A program made the position numbers and the translations under genes. Below, in pieces: positions 8,058-17,254 of a DNA stretch of 64,000 bases; position 1 is the first letter of the stretch; each line of letters opens with the position of its first letter. The stretch is from positions 186,001 to 250,000 of the forward strand of contig NZ_JBEBMX010000006.1 of NCBI RefSeq assembly GCF_043196875.1, given 5' to 3'. The notes beneath the pieces are model-generated. The model made no database searches and was not told where the DNA came from. It saw nothing but the letters and a program-made list of their open reading frames with translations. The DNA comes from Saccharospirillum sp043196875. Lineage in GTDB: Bacteria; Pseudomonadota; Gammaproteobacteria; Pseudomonadales; Natronospirillaceae.

Positions 8058-8988
8058 CTTGATTGTTAAATCCGATCAGCAACGAATAACGCTCGGCGAC
8101 TTCATCGCTGAGCCAGCTTTCGACCGCCACATTGACCGCGCGAATACGCTGACTCAATTGCCAGGCCGCTTCGGCATCATCGGCCGGCCAGCCGTCAGGC
8201 AGTTGCTTGGCCAGTTGCTGCAAATCAGTACTGAGTGACTGCGCCGCCTGGTCCTGGGAATCATCCGGGAAGGCATCGGTAACCAGCACGATGCGCGCGG
8301 CCAGATTGTTCAAAGCGGCTTTCACAAAGGTCAACGACTGGCCGGTTTCGGAGACATCGCCCATAAAGGGACGATAACGACCGTCTGCTTCAGGAAGCAC
8401 TTCGCGCAGGCGCTGATTGATGCGGCTGGCCTGGGCGTACAGATCGTTGGTCGCCAGCGTCAGGGCACGATCGGCCGGTGTCAGTTGCTGCGGCAGTTGT
8501 TCGGTAATCTGCGACAGATAACCCTGATAAACCGTCGCCCAGTCGGTTAACAACACACAATCAGGCTGCGGCTGAGCCAGCAGCCAATCGACACCTTGAA
8601 TGCCATGACCGGCCAACTGCAACGACTGATAAGCGCCGTCGGCCCGCTCCTGCTGATGCGTCTGCATCTGCCGGGCAACAATGCCACGACTGTCGGGCCA
8701 GAAGGCCACCCGGTAACCCAGACCAAGCTCATCGATAACGGCCGGAGACTGAGTCGCAATGACGCCCCACTGCGCCACCAAATTCTGCCAGGCCGGCTGC
8801 ACCGCGTGACGCTGAGCAGTCGACAAGAAGTCACTGCCGCTACAACTTTGCTGCAATTGCTGCGCTAACTCAGCAGCGGCCTGTTGCCAATCCAAAACAG
8901 CCTGCTTCTGGGCTGCTTCCCATTCATCCAGCCAGGCCGCCTTAACCGGTAACACCACGGCCAATATCAACATACTCAGATAACGCAT
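8047..8988 (-). CDS. Second imelysin-family protein, degenerate GxHxxE motif
   Basis: The 313-residue periplasmic protein has a signal peptide ending near VKAA and a mainly helical, Gln-rich imelysin-like fold. In the canonical imelysin the motif is GxHxxE; here the equivalent stretch is AGHGIQ (about 126-131), keeping the His but lacking the Gly and Glu. Its gene sits between the di-haem oxidoreductase and DUF1513 in the same direction, with only 12 bases to the former. An AGGAG site precedes ATG 8988. Paired imelysins of different type are known in such operons; the division of labour is not known. Confidence 0.85.
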   Translation of the reverse strand: MRYLSMLILAVVLPVKAAWLDEWEAAQKQAVLDWQQAAAELAQQLQQSCSGSDFLSTAQRHAVQPAWQNLVAQWGVIATQSPAVIDELGLGYRVAFWPDSRGIVARQMQTHQQERADGAYQSLQLAGHGIQGVDWLLAQPQPDCVLLTDWATVYQGYLSQITEQLPQQLTPADRALTLATNDLYAQASRINQRLREVLPEADGRYRPFMGDVSETGQSLTFVKAALNNLAARIVLVTDAFPDDSQDQAAQSLSTDLQQLAKQLPDGWPADDAEAAWQLSQRIRAVNVAVESWLSDEVAERYSLLIGFNNQDGD

Positions 8989-9000
8989 GACTAAAGACTC

Positions 9001-10410
9001 CTAAAGGGAGTTAACAAACTCAATCAACGCCGCCCGCTCTTCGGCCGATAAACGTTCGAAGGCTTCACGACTGGCTTTGGCTTCACCGTCGTGCCACAGA
9101 ATCGCCGCAAAGACCGACTCAGCGCGACCATCGTGCAGCAGCTGCTGATGACCATTGACCGTCGGTATCAAACCGATGCCCCAGAGCGGTGGCGTACGCC
9201 ACTCCTGTCCACTGGCAGCAAATTCCGCACGATTATCCGCCAGGCCCGGTCCCATATCGTGCAATAACAAATCGGTAAAGGGATGAAAGGTCTGGTTCGA
9301 TAACGCTGGCCGATCCGGCAACGAACCCGTGGTCATGGTCGGCCGATGACAGGCAGCACAGCCGCTGTCGTTGAACAACATTTCGCCACGCTGTACGGCG
9401 GCGCTGTCATGATTGCGCTGCGCCGGTACCGCCAGATGACCCGAGTAAAAGGTCACCGCATCGAGCAGTTCGGTGCGCACCTCTGGATCGCCACCATTGA
9501 CGCTCTGCGCGCAAACCGGCTGGCGCGGCGAGCAGTTTTCGGTGCGGAACAGATCGCTGGTCAGCCCCAGATCACCATTAAAGGCAGCGGCATTTTGCTG
9601 GCGCAAACTGGGCTGACCGGCCTTCCAGCCAAAGCGGCCCAGCGCCTGGCTTTGGGTTTGCACATCCCAGACCCGGTTGGCGCGGCCAGAAATGCCATCG
9701 CCATCAGCATCTTCGGCATCCACCCAGGCCAGAACCTGATCTTCAGAAACCGCTTCAAGCAGGCCCAGACCGATCATGGCAGGCGCCACACGCACCGAAA
9801 CCCGGGTGTCCGGATGCATATCACCCGAGGTTAACTGGCTGAATACCGGCCGAGGCTGACGCAGCACAACCTCGCTGCCATCGACCAGACGATGAGCGTA
9901 ATCGGTGAATTGGATGGTCACGCGACCCTCCGGCTGAGTACCAGGAATGCTGGCGTCCTGGAACTGACCGCCGTAGCTCGGTTCCGGCACCACGCCATGG
10001 CGGGCGATCCAATCGTCGGCCACGGAATCATCGGTGGGAATACTCAGACGCACTAACATCGACACCGCATTGTCGGCATCGCTTTCCGGCAAATGACCGC
10101 GACCGTCTTTGATATGACAACTCTGGCAGGCGTTGGTGTTGAACAGCGGGCCCAGGCCATCGCGCGCTGTGGTCGTCGCCGGCGCCGGTATCCAGGGATT
10201 GCGGAAAAACGAATTGCCGACGCTGAAGTCCAACCGTTGCTCAAACGACAGATTCGCCGCTGGCAATGAGAAGGCGTTAACGCCGGTGCTGTGCACGGTG
10301 GTATCGCCACCGGTCATTGGCAGATCAGCCGCCGACGGCAAGGCCAGCAAGATAGCAATAACGAAGCCGCCCAACCGAAACCGGTGACGGCGAGAGGTCA
10401 CGAGATTCAT
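9001..10410 (-). CDS. Di-haem c-type oxidoreductase (DUF1111)
   Basis: The 469-residue protein has an N-terminal signal or anchor helix (FVIAILLALPSAAD) and two c-type haem attachment sites: CQSCH near residue 95 and CAACH near residue 353. This is the arrangement of the MauG-like di-haem 'thiol oxidoreductase' DUF1111 family. The sequence QSCHIKDGRG and the C-terminal HDGEAKASREAF match the family. It acts in the periplasm, probably as an electron-transfer or redox enzyme supporting iron uptake with the flanking imelysins; that role is inferred from the operon. Confidence 0.9.
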   Translation of the reverse strand: MNLVTSRRHRFRLGGFVIAILLALPSAADLPMTGGDTTVHSTGVNAFSLPAANLSFEQRLDFSVGNSFFRNPWIPAPATTTARDGLGPLFNTNACQSCHIKDGRGHLPESDADNAVSMLVRLSIPTDDSVADDWIARHGVVPEPSYGGQFQDASIPGTQPEGRVTIQFTDYAHRLVDGSEVVLRQPRPVFSQLTSGDMHPDTRVSVRVAPAMIGLGLLEAVSEDQVLAWVDAEDADGDGISGRANRVWDVQTQSQALGRFGWKAGQPSLRQQNAAAFNGDLGLTSDLFRTENCSPRQPVCAQSVNGGDPEVRTELLDAVTFYSGHLAVPAQRNHDSAAVQRGEMLFNDSGCAACHRPTMTTGSLPDRPALSNQTFHPFTDLLLHDMGPGLADNRAEFAASGQEWRTPPLWGIGLIPTVNGHQQLLHDGRAESVFAAILWHDGEAKASREAFERLSAEERAALIEFVNSL

Positions 10411-10446
10411 ACGATCTCACTTCACGATTGATACAGCACAATAGCG

Positions 10447-10471
10447 TCGGGGCCGGTCCAACCGACCCCGA
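10447..10471 (-). other. Hairpin between first imelysin and di-haem gene
   Basis: CGGGGTCGG-TTGG-ACCGGCCCCG forms a GC-rich stem on the minus strand in the 68-base gap after the imelysin stop. It lacks a T run, so it more likely slows 3' decay or attenuates than fully terminates. It would favour the first gene of the operon. Confidence 0.5.
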
Positions 10472-10478
10472 AACCAGC

Positions 10479-11717
10479 TTAGAACTGATGGTCGGCATTA
10501 TCCGGATTGAGGCGGTCGATATCCATCGCCAAAGCCATCTCTTCGATGACACGCGCTTCAGCAACCAAGGCATCGATAGCCGACTGAACCAGGGCATGAC
10601 CTTCGCTGTTATCCATGGCGATCAGTTGATCAAAGTGGACATTATCCTGCTCAGCCGAAGCCACCAGCTTGCTCATCGCCGCATCGACCTCGGCGAAAGC
10701 AGCATCGGCACGCTCAGCCAGTTGCGGATCCTTGGACTGCAGATAATCACGGATGGAGCTGCCGTTTTCACCCCCGAACTCACCGCGATACACATTGCGA
10801 ATGCCGCGGGCGTTATAGAAGTGCGAGTTATGAGTGTTGTCGGAGAAGCAGTCGTGCTCGTCTTCGGTAGAGAACGCCGACAGCGCCACCTTCATCCGCT
10901 CACCGGCCAGTTCACCCAAAGCCAGGCTGCCCATGCCATAGAACACACGACGCAAGGCGTTATCGGTCGGCTCGCTCAGCAAGGCAGCGCGGTAGTTATC
11001 GGACTGGTTCGGTGACCATTGCTCAACCATGTATTCCAGATCGGCAATCAGCAGATCCATAGTCGCCTGCAAATAAGCACGACGGCGGTGGCAATTGTCG
11101 TTGGTGCAGTCGGCACCCACCACAAAATCGGTATAAGGACGCTCACCGGCACCGGCATTGGTACCGTTCAGATCCTGACCCCAAAGCAGAAATTCCACAG
11201 CGTGATAACCGGTCGCGACGTTCGCTTCCGAGCCGCCCAGTTCATTCAATGACGCCAGCAGTTCCGGTGACAGCTTGGACACATCCAACTGTTCGGAACC
11301 GACCTGAACGCTGTCGGAGGCGATCAGATTAGCCGTAGCGCCCGGGTTACCCAGTTCATGCACGTAGCTGTCGTCAACGTAGTCGATCAGACCTTCGTCC
11401 AGCGGCCAGGCATTCAACTGACCTTCCCAATCGTCGACCACCGGGTTACCAAAACGGAACACTTCCGATTGTTGATAGTCTTCACGCGCTTCGATCCAGG
11501 CATCCTTGGCCGCCTGCAGACCGGCTTCTGATGGCTCACCGACGAAGCGCTCAATGGCGCGTTCCAAGGCTTTGGCTGAGGTCAGCGAGGCCTGATAAGT
11601 GGTGAAAGCGACATCGGCGTATTGTTCAACGATGGCGTCCTTGCTCGGTGCAGCGGCATGAGCGGCGCCCACCACCAGAGAACAGGCGGTCAAAGGGACG
11701 ATAAACAAACGATGCAT
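10479..11717 (-). CDS. Imelysin family protein (IrpA-like), first gene of the iron-linked operon
   Basis: The 412-residue product has a signal peptide (to about residue 22, HAAAP) and an imelysin/peptidase M75 domain with an intact GYHAVE motif at residues 170-175 (GxHxxE) inside FLLWGQD. The family is associated with cell-surface or periplasmic iron binding and uptake. AAGGAG lies just before ATG 11717. Upstream come a triple 13-base repeat and a Fur-box-like site at 11821-11839, consistent with repression by iron. The following genes (di-haem oxidoreductase, second imelysin, DUF1513) are on the same strand and complete a known type of gene set. Confidence 0.92.
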   Translation of the reverse strand: MHRLFIVPLTACSLVVGAAHAAAPSKDAIVEQYADVAFTTYQASLTSAKALERAIERFVGEPSEAGLQAAKDAWIEAREDYQQSEVFRFGNPVVDDWEGQLNAWPLDEGLIDYVDDSYVHELGNPGATANLIASDSVQVGSEQLDVSKLSPELLASLNELGGSEANVATGYHAVEFLLWGQDLNGTNAGAGERPYTDFVVGADCTNDNCHRRRAYLQATMDLLIADLEYMVEQWSPNQSDNYRAALLSEPTDNALRRVFYGMGSLALGELAGERMKVALSAFSTEDEHDCFSDNTHNSHFYNARGIRNVYRGEFGGENGSSIRDYLQSKDPQLAERADAAFAEVDAAMSKLVASAEQDNVHFDQLIAMDNSEGHALVQSAIDALVAEARVIEEMALAMDIDRLNPDNADHQF

Positions 11718-11730
11718 GGGTTACTCCTTG

Positions 11731-11769
11731 TCTTATGAATAAGCCTTATGAATAAGTCTTATGAATAGG
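11731..11769. repeat. Three tandem 13-base repeats in the imelysin leader
   Basis: Units TCTTATGAATAAG, CCTTATGAATAAG and TCTTATGAATAGG follow head to tail directly upstream of the ribosome binding site of the imelysin gene. Each unit is itself partly palindromic (CTTAT...ATAAG). The array lies in the presumed 5' leader and could vary in copy number. Confidence 0.85.
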
Positions 11770-11820
11770 GGTTGTTTGAGGCACAGCGATACGAACAACA
11801 ATAAATGTCAAAGAATGGTC

Positions 11821-11839
11821 AATAATGATAATGACTTGC
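11821..11839. promoter_or_regulatory. Fur-box-like site
   Basis: AATAATGATAATGACTTGC matches about 14 of 19 positions of the Fur consensus GATAATGATAATCATTATC. It lies 104 bases before the imelysin start and 102 bases before the divergent oxidoreductase gene, so it could act on either. The link to an iron-associated operon supports the call. Confidence 0.65.
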
Positions 11840-11940
11840 ATTTATAAGTACAACCCATGTTCAGACGTTACCCTTTGAAACTTGCAGCCACCGGCTCGAC
11901 TTCGGCCTAATAGGCGTCTCGATATCCCGAAGGAATTAAC

Positions 11941-13002
11941 ATGACCACTGGCCCTATTCGTACTGGACTGATCGGCTATGGCCTGTCCGGTCGCGTGTTT
12001 CATGCGCCCTTTATCGACGCACTCGATGAGTTTGCGCTGACCGCCGTAGCCAGCCGTCAGAGCGAGACCGTCCTGGCACGCTACCCACACAGCCCGGTGG
12101 TGGCCAATGCCCACGACCTGATCGCCATGGCTGATCTCGACCTGATCGTGATCACCGCCCCCAACGATCAACATTATCCACTGGCGATGGCCGCGCTCGA
12201 TGCCGGCAAAGACGTGCTACTGGAAAAACCGGCAGTCACCCGGCTGGCGCAAATGGAAGCCTTGGCCGAGCAGGCCGAGCGCGCGGGCCGGACACTGTGC
12301 GTCTATCAAAACCGGCGTGTTGATGGCGACTTTCTGCATCTCAAGAGTTTGCTTAACGAAGCACCGCTGGGCCAACTGAAACACCTGGATTCGCGCTTCG
12401 ACCGCTTTCGTCCGCAGCCGCAAGCACGCTGGCGCGAACAGCCCGGCGAAGGCAGTGGCATTTTCTGGGATCTGGGGCCGCATCTGATTGATCAGGCGCT
12501 GCACCTGCTGGGCGCGCCCGAGGCGTTAACCGCTAACCTGCGCACGCTGCGCGCTGGCAGCCAGACCACCGACTGGTTTGAACTGCAGTTGCATTATGGG
12601 CAGTGCGAAGTTGTGCTCGGCTCTACGCCCTTTGAAGCGGGCGCCATGCGTCGTTTTAACGCTCGTTTTGAAGGCGGTAGCTGGCAATGCTGGGGCCTGG
12701 ATCCACAAGAAGAGGCGTTGCGCGCTGACCAGGCACCGAACGATCCGGCTTATCCGAATCTTGGCGCCCAACAAAGCGGCGAACTGGCGACTGTCGATGG
12801 CAGCCAGCCCGCGACGCCGGCGCACGGCGACTATCGTCAATTTTATCAACGACTGGCCAAGGCCGTGACGGGTCACGGCTCAGCTCCGGTCAGCCTCGAC
12901 GACGCCTGCGCCCTGCTCTACACCTTGGAACGTGCTGAGGAATCGGCGCGTTTGGGTCAGCGTCTGGCGTGGCGTTACCAACGCCCGACATCCCAGCCTT
13001 AA
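11941..13002 (+). CDS. Gfo/Idh/MocA family oxidoreductase (YdgJ-like)
   Basis: The 353-residue cytosolic enzyme has an N-terminal Rossmann domain (TGLIGYGLSGRVFHAPF, residues 8-24). The EKPAVT motif, with its catalytic Lys, is near residue 99. A C-terminal alpha/beta domain includes WDLGPHLIDQAL with the conserved His. These enzymes use NAD(P) to oxidise or reduce sugars or cyclitols; the substrate is not evident. GAAGGAAT precedes ATG 11941. The stop overlaps by four bases with the stop of the convergent gene at 12999. It is divergent from the imelysin operon and close to the glucoside locus, but no regulatory link is visible. Confidence 0.88.
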   Translation: MTTGPIRTGLIGYGLSGRVFHAPFIDALDEFALTAVASRQSETVLARYPHSPVVANAHDLIAMADLDLIVITAPNDQHYPLAMAALDAGKDVLLEKPAVTRLAQMEALAEQAERAGRTLCVYQNRRVDGDFLHLKSLLNEAPLGQLKHLDSRFDRFRPQPQARWREQPGEGSGIFWDLGPHLIDQALHLLGAPEALTANLRTLRAGSQTTDWFELQLHYGQCEVVLGSTPFEAGAMRRFNARFEGGSWQCWGLDPQEEALRADQAPNDPAYPNLGAQQSGELATVDGSQPATPAHGDYRQFYQRLAKAVTGHGSAPVSLDDACALLYTLERAEESARLGQRLAWRYQRPTSQP

Positions 13003-13817
13003 GGTGTTGCAGCGCTGCTGTGCTGGCGTTGCCACTGCTCCAGTCCGGTCGACAGCAAGCGCTGGGCGGTGCCATCTTCAATGACTTCAGTCAGGATGCG
13101 CGCCAACTGGCCGCGCAATTCGCCGCTGTTGCAGGGCGACCGATGCGACAAGGTTAAAAACAGCTGTTCCTGACTGATCGGCGGCTCCAGCGCTCGCAAT
13201 TCACCGGCAAAGCCCAGTCGTTCGGCATAGGCGGCTGCGGGAAACTCTTCATAGAGCAGATAATCGACCCGGCCCTGAACCAACATGCGCATGGCTTGAT
13301 CCAGTGTTGCCACGCTGTCGATACTCAGGTGATCGTGAGCGTAGTTGTCGAAGTCCTGACCCAGACTGTTATTGATCAGGCTGATGCCCTGCCATTGCCC
13401 CAGATCGGCCCAGTCCTGATACGCCAGCATTTGATCCTGGCGCGTCCAGACCAGACTGCGGGTGGTGTAAAAGGCAGGATGAATGTAATCCATATACTCA
13501 AGGCGGGATTTGGTCAAAAAGGCGCCGGCGATCAGGTCGACCCGGCCAGCGCGAACTTCTTCCTGTGCCCGCGACCAGGCGCCGGTATAGACCACTTCGA
13601 TGGGAATCCCCAGCCGCTGGCCAACTTCTTCGAGCAACAACTGATTGGCGCCGATCAAGGCATTTTCATGCTGCGGCGAACGCCACAGATAAGGTGGGTA
13701 ATCCGGATTACCTGTCGCCACCAGCCGATCACAGCTCAAACTCACCGATTCAGCCTGGGCCGTCACCGACCACAGCACCAGCGATAACAGCAGACATTGC
13801 CCCAGAACACCCTTCAT
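12999..13817 (-). CDS. Periplasmic solute-binding protein, family 3
   Basis: The 272-residue protein has a signal peptide (MKGVLGQCLLLSLVLWSV, cleaved near AQA) and a type II periplasmic binding fold. Visible family-3 features are PDYPPYLWRSPQ, the RVDLIAGAFLTKSRLEYMDYI region and a late VDYLLYEEF. Such proteins bind amino acids or other small ligands. No ABC permease or ATPase gene is adjacent, so it may be an orphan binding protein or sensor partner. ATG 13817 with GGGAG seven bases upstream is preferred over ATG 13835. Confidence 0.82.
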   Translation of the reverse strand: MKGVLGQCLLLSLVLWSVTAQAESVSLSCDRLVATGNPDYPPYLWRSPQHENALIGANQLLLEEVGQRLGIPIEVVYTGAWSRAQEEVRAGRVDLIAGAFLTKSRLEYMDYIHPAFYTTRSLVWTRQDQMLAYQDWADLGQWQGISLINNSLGQDFDNYAHDHLSIDSVATLDQAMRMLVQGRVDYLLYEEFPAAAYAERLGFAGELRALEPPISQEQLFLTLSHRSPCNSGELRGQLARILTEVIEDGTAQRLLSTGLEQWQRQHSSAATP

Positions 13818-13934
13818 GACGTCACTCCCGAGCAAGAAGACTTGGAGACGCTCCTTGTCTCGACAGTATGAACACCATACTAGAAGTGCACTGAGGCAAT
13901 CACAACTGCGGCGATGGGTTCAGCGACGATGGAT

Positions 13935-15272
13935 TCAGCGACGTTGCGCCAACCACTCGGTAAACACCGCCGAACTGCGCTTGGGTGTGCGCGCCAGGGT
14001 GTCGTAATCGACATGCACAATGCCAAAGCGCTGGCTGTAACCTTCGGCCCATTCAAAGTTGTCCATCAAACTCCAGGCGAAGTAACCGCGCACATCAACG
14101 CCGGCTTCGATGGCGTTGTGGACTGCTTGCAAATGCTGATCGTAATAACCCACGCGCAATTGGTCATCGACCGCGCCATCGACAATGCCGGTGTTATCCG
14201 CCGCGCCGTTTTCACTGATGTAAATCGGCGGCAGGTTGTCGTAACGAGCATTAAAACCGGTCATCAGATCGGTCAGCGCCTGCGGATAAATCTCCCAGCC
14301 GATATCGGTCTTTGGCGCGTCCTGCGCAATGGATTCGTAGTCGCTGTTATCACCAGCGCGAACCACCGACCGGGTGTAGAAATTGATGCCGAGGAAGTCG
14401 ATCGGCCGTGCCAGTATCTCCATATCGCCCGGATAGACTGTCGGCATCCATTCCGGATGACGTTCGCGCACCGCCTGTGGGTATTCCCCGGTCAGCAACG
14501 GCTGCAGATACCAGTGGCTGTTCTCTTCGTCGGAATAATCCGCCGCCGCTTTATCCGCTGCGCTGTCGGTGGCCGGATAGGCCGGCGTGAAGTTGAGCAC
14601 AATACCGTGATCAGCCTTGGGCGCGTTGGCGCGCATCGCCGGCAACGCCAGACCGTGACCGAGCAGCAGATGATGTGCCGCCTGGAAACCCAGCCGATCA
14701 TCTTTCAGACCCGGGGCGTGAATGCCCAGACGATAGCTGAGAAAACCGGCGCACCAGGGTTCGTTCAAAGTGGCGTAACTTTCCACCCGATCACCCAGCA
14801 CACGGGTAATCTGATCCGCATAATCGGCAAAGCGATAGGCGGTGTCGCGGTTCACCCAACCACCGCGATCACCCAGATACTGCGGCAAATCCCAATGATA
14901 TAAAGTCGCCACCGGACGGATGCCACGTTCGAGCATGCCGTCGACCAGACGGTCGTAAAAATCAAAACCAGCCTGATTCCACACACCCGGCTGCGGCTCA
15001 ATGCGCGGCCAGGCAATGGAAAAACGATAGGCATCGAAGCCTAAGTTTTTGATCAAATCCAGATCTTCCGGCCAGCGATGATAGTGATCACAGGCCACAT
15101 CGCCGTTATCACCACCCAGCACCTTGCCCGGCGTGGCACAGAACCGGTCCCAGATACTTTCAGCGCGGCCATCTTCATGGGCCGCCCCTTCAATCTGGAA
15201 CGACGCCGTCGCTACGCCGAACAAAAAATCTTTGCGCGCCAAAGGTGACTCGGCGGGTAATTTAAAACTCAT
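13935..15272 (-). CDS. GH1 family beta-glucosidase
   Basis: The 445-residue cytosolic glycoside hydrolase of family 1 hydrolyses beta-glucosides such as cellobiose by a retaining mechanism. The N-terminal FLFGVATASFQIEG signature, the acid/base Glu in TLNEP (about residue 171) and the nucleophile Glu in YISENGA (about 355) are all intact. No signal peptide is present, so it acts on imported sugars. ATG 15272 has GGAG seven bases upstream; the upstream TTG at 15284 is not needed. It is the last gene of the operon binding protein-permease-permease-GH1. Confidence 0.95.
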   Translation of the reverse strand: MSFKLPAESPLARKDFLFGVATASFQIEGAAHEDGRAESIWDRFCATPGKVLGGDNGDVACDHYHRWPEDLDLIKNLGFDAYRFSIAWPRIEPQPGVWNQAGFDFYDRLVDGMLERGIRPVATLYHWDLPQYLGDRGGWVNRDTAYRFADYADQITRVLGDRVESYATLNEPWCAGFLSYRLGIHAPGLKDDRLGFQAAHHLLLGHGLALPAMRANAPKADHGIVLNFTPAYPATDSAADKAAADYSDEENSHWYLQPLLTGEYPQAVRERHPEWMPTVYPGDMEILARPIDFLGINFYTRSVVRAGDNSDYESIAQDAPKTDIGWEIYPQALTDLMTGFNARYDNLPPIYISENGAADNTGIVDGAVDDQLRVGYYDQHLQAVHNAIEAGVDVRGYFAWSLMDNFEWAEGYSQRFGIVHVDYDTLARTPKRSSAVFTEWLAQRR

Positions 15273-15309
15273 AGAAATCTCCAACGTTTCGTGGCCTCAC
15301 GGCCGATCA

Positions 15310-16197
15310 TCAATTTTTAACCGCGCCCGAAGTCAGGCCTTGGATCATTTGTCGACTGGCGAGCATATAGATCGACACCAGCGGCACAATGGAAATAAAG
15401 GTACCCAGCATTAACGCGCCCCAAGGCGTGTTAGGAACGCCCTGGACCGAGCGCAGCATCTGGGTAATCACCATCTTGTCGCTGCTGGTCAACACCACCA
15501 GCGGCTGCAAAAAGTTGTTCCATAAGAACACAAACTGCACGATGGCAAGTGTCGCCAAACCGGGACGCAACAGCGGCAAAACCACACTCCAATAGGTGCG
15601 AAACGCACTGGCGCCATCAAGCTTGGCGGCTTCCAATAAATCTTTTGGAACTGAGGCGACAACGTACTGGCGAATCAGAAAAATGCCGAACGGATTGATC
15701 GAAAACGGCAGCCAGACGGCCAGATGAGTGTTGGTTAAATGCAGCGCATCAATGACCATATAGTAAGGAATCAAGGTCAAGATCGGCGGTAGCATCATCG
15801 AGCAGATCATCATGGTAAAGAGCACATTGCGGCCGCGGAATTTAAACACCGCCAAGGCATAACCACACATACTGCAGAACAACAAAGAGGCTGCGGTACC
15901 AATGACAGAAACGGAAAATGAATTGAGCATGCCAACCCAAAAATCCATCGCCTCCAGCAGCCGGTGGTAGTTGTTAACGAATTGGTCACCAATGGCCAAA
16001 TTCAGGCCGCTGCCAAACATGGTATTGCGATCATGAGTGGCCAGTAGCAGCGACCAGAAAAATGGAAAAACGGTCAGCAGAACTGCACTCAATAAGGCCG
16101 CCCACATCACCGCCCGAGCGATAAATTTCACACTGCGACGCAGCAGCTGGCTTTTGTCCTGTGCTTGCCAATCGTCGGCAAAAGTATCAGTGGCCAT
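15310..16197 (-). CDS. Sugar ABC transporter permease, MalG type
   Basis: The 295-residue inner-membrane protein has six hydrophobic helices and the permease EAA loop (EAAKLDGASAFRTYWSVVLPLLRPG near residue 195) that contacts the ATPase. It belongs to the carbohydrate MalG/UgpE class. ATG 16197 lies two bases after the stop of the partner permease and has GGAGG upstream. It is placed between the MalF-type permease and the GH1 enzyme, implying uptake of beta-glucosides. No ATPase gene is present in the locus. Confidence 0.93.
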   Translation of the reverse strand: MATDTFADDWQAQDKSQLLRRSVKFIARAVMWAALLSAVLLTVFPFFWSLLLATHDRNTMFGSGLNLAIGDQFVNNYHRLLEAMDFWVGMLNSFSVSVIGTAASLLFCSMCGYALAVFKFRGRNVLFTMMICSMMLPPILTLIPYYMVIDALHLTNTHLAVWLPFSINPFGIFLIRQYVVASVPKDLLEAAKLDGASAFRTYWSVVLPLLRPGLATLAIVQFVFLWNNFLQPLVVLTSSDKMVITQMLRSVQGVPNTPWGALMLGTFISIVPLVSIYMLASRQMIQGLTSGAVKN

Positions 16198-16198
16198 C

Positions 16199-17182
16199 TC
16201 AGTCGCCTCCCAGGCCACGACGGCCAAAAAACCAGAAATACAAACCGGTGAAGATGCCAATCACCACGAACAGAATCCAGGAAATAGCGGCAGCACCGCC
16301 CATGTCGAGCCATTCCCAGGCAACCCGATAAAGATAGTTGGAGATGCTCATGCCATTGGTTGACGCCAACTGCAAACCCCGGGTCAACACATAGGGTTCA
16401 TCGAACAGATTCATGTTGCCGATGATGGTCAGAGTGACCGCAAAAAAGATAAAGGGACGTAACAACGGCAAGGCAATATGGCGGAAACGCTGCCAGCCAC
16501 TGGCACCATCCATGGTTGCCGCTTCGTATAAATCATCAGAAATGGTGGCCAAGCCTGCGGTGTAAATAACGGTGTTAAAACCCACGTATTTCCAGAACAC
16601 CACAAAGGCCACTGAATAACGAATCACCGAGTTTTCCTGCACCCAACCAATGGGTAAAAACTCGTTTAACCAGCCAAAGGCCCAGCCCGTCAGCGGTGCT
16701 TGCGCCAACGCCATCAATGCCTGGTTGATAATGCCGCTGTCGCGCGAATACATGATGTAGAAGATCATCGACACTGCGATGGTCGAGGTGACGTATGGCA
16801 GAAAATAGGCAGTGGTCAGCCAATGACGGGCACGTTTACCCAATTGCACCAGCAAAAAGGCCAGCGGCAAAGCCACCAGATGTTGCGGAACGCCCGAATA
16901 GAGTGCCATCAGGATGGTGTTCCACATGGTCTGCCACAGCGTTGGATCGGTCAGACCCAAGGCATAGTTTTCCAGACCGACAAATTCCATAGAACCCAAA
17001 CCCTGCACCGGGTTCCAGGTATGGAAAGACAGATAAATCATGAAGAAAACAGGGAAAATGCCGAACACACCGAAGATCAGGATGTAGGGCGACATAAACC
17101 AGTAAGGGGTGCTGTTCGACCAGAACCGGCGCCAGCGTTGGCCAGGCTCAGGGGCGATGGACGACTGCTTGGTTGTGCTCAT
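16199..17182 (-). CDS. Sugar ABC transporter permease, MalF type
   Basis: The 327-residue inner-membrane permease has an N-terminal cytosolic arm, the first helix near residues 30-55 (YWFMSPYILIFGVFGIFPVFF) and the EAA loop (YEAATMDGASGWQRFRHIALP). It is of the MalF/UgpA class and pairs with the downstream MalG-type protein. Its stop is followed after one base by the next start, so the two are translated together. A strong hairpin separates it from the binding-protein gene upstream, a common way to make more binding protein than permease. Confidence 0.93.
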   Translation of the reverse strand: MSTTKQSSIAPEPGQRWRRFWSNSTPYWFMSPYILIFGVFGIFPVFFMIYLSFHTWNPVQGLGSMEFVGLENYALGLTDPTLWQTMWNTILMALYSGVPQHLVALPLAFLLVQLGKRARHWLTTAYFLPYVTSTIAVSMIFYIMYSRDSGIINQALMALAQAPLTGWAFGWLNEFLPIGWVQENSVIRYSVAFVVFWKYVGFNTVIYTAGLATISDDLYEAATMDGASGWQRFRHIALPLLRPFIFFAVTLTIIGNMNLFDEPYVLTRGLQLASTNGMSISNYLYRVAWEWLDMGGAAAISWILFVVIGIFTGLYFWFFGRRGLGGD

Positions 17183-17198
17183 AATACGGACCTGACAA

Positions 17199-17218
17199 GG
17201 CCCGCCGGGCGGCGGGCC
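17199..17218 (-). other. Intercistronic hairpin after the sugar-binding protein gene
   Basis: GGCCCGCC-GCCC-GGCGGGCC is a perfect 8-bp GC stem in the 72-base gap between the binding-protein stop and the permease start. There is no T run, so it probably stabilises the upstream message and dampens downstream expression. Confidence 0.65.
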
Positions 17219-17254
17219 AAAGCTTTATTCAAAGCCTAAGTGGGCTTTACTCAA

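Noticed and set aside
13914..14903. Plus-strand open frame of 329 codons
   Set aside because: It is antisense to the GH1 gene, whose catalytic motifs are intact; a codon-bias shadow.
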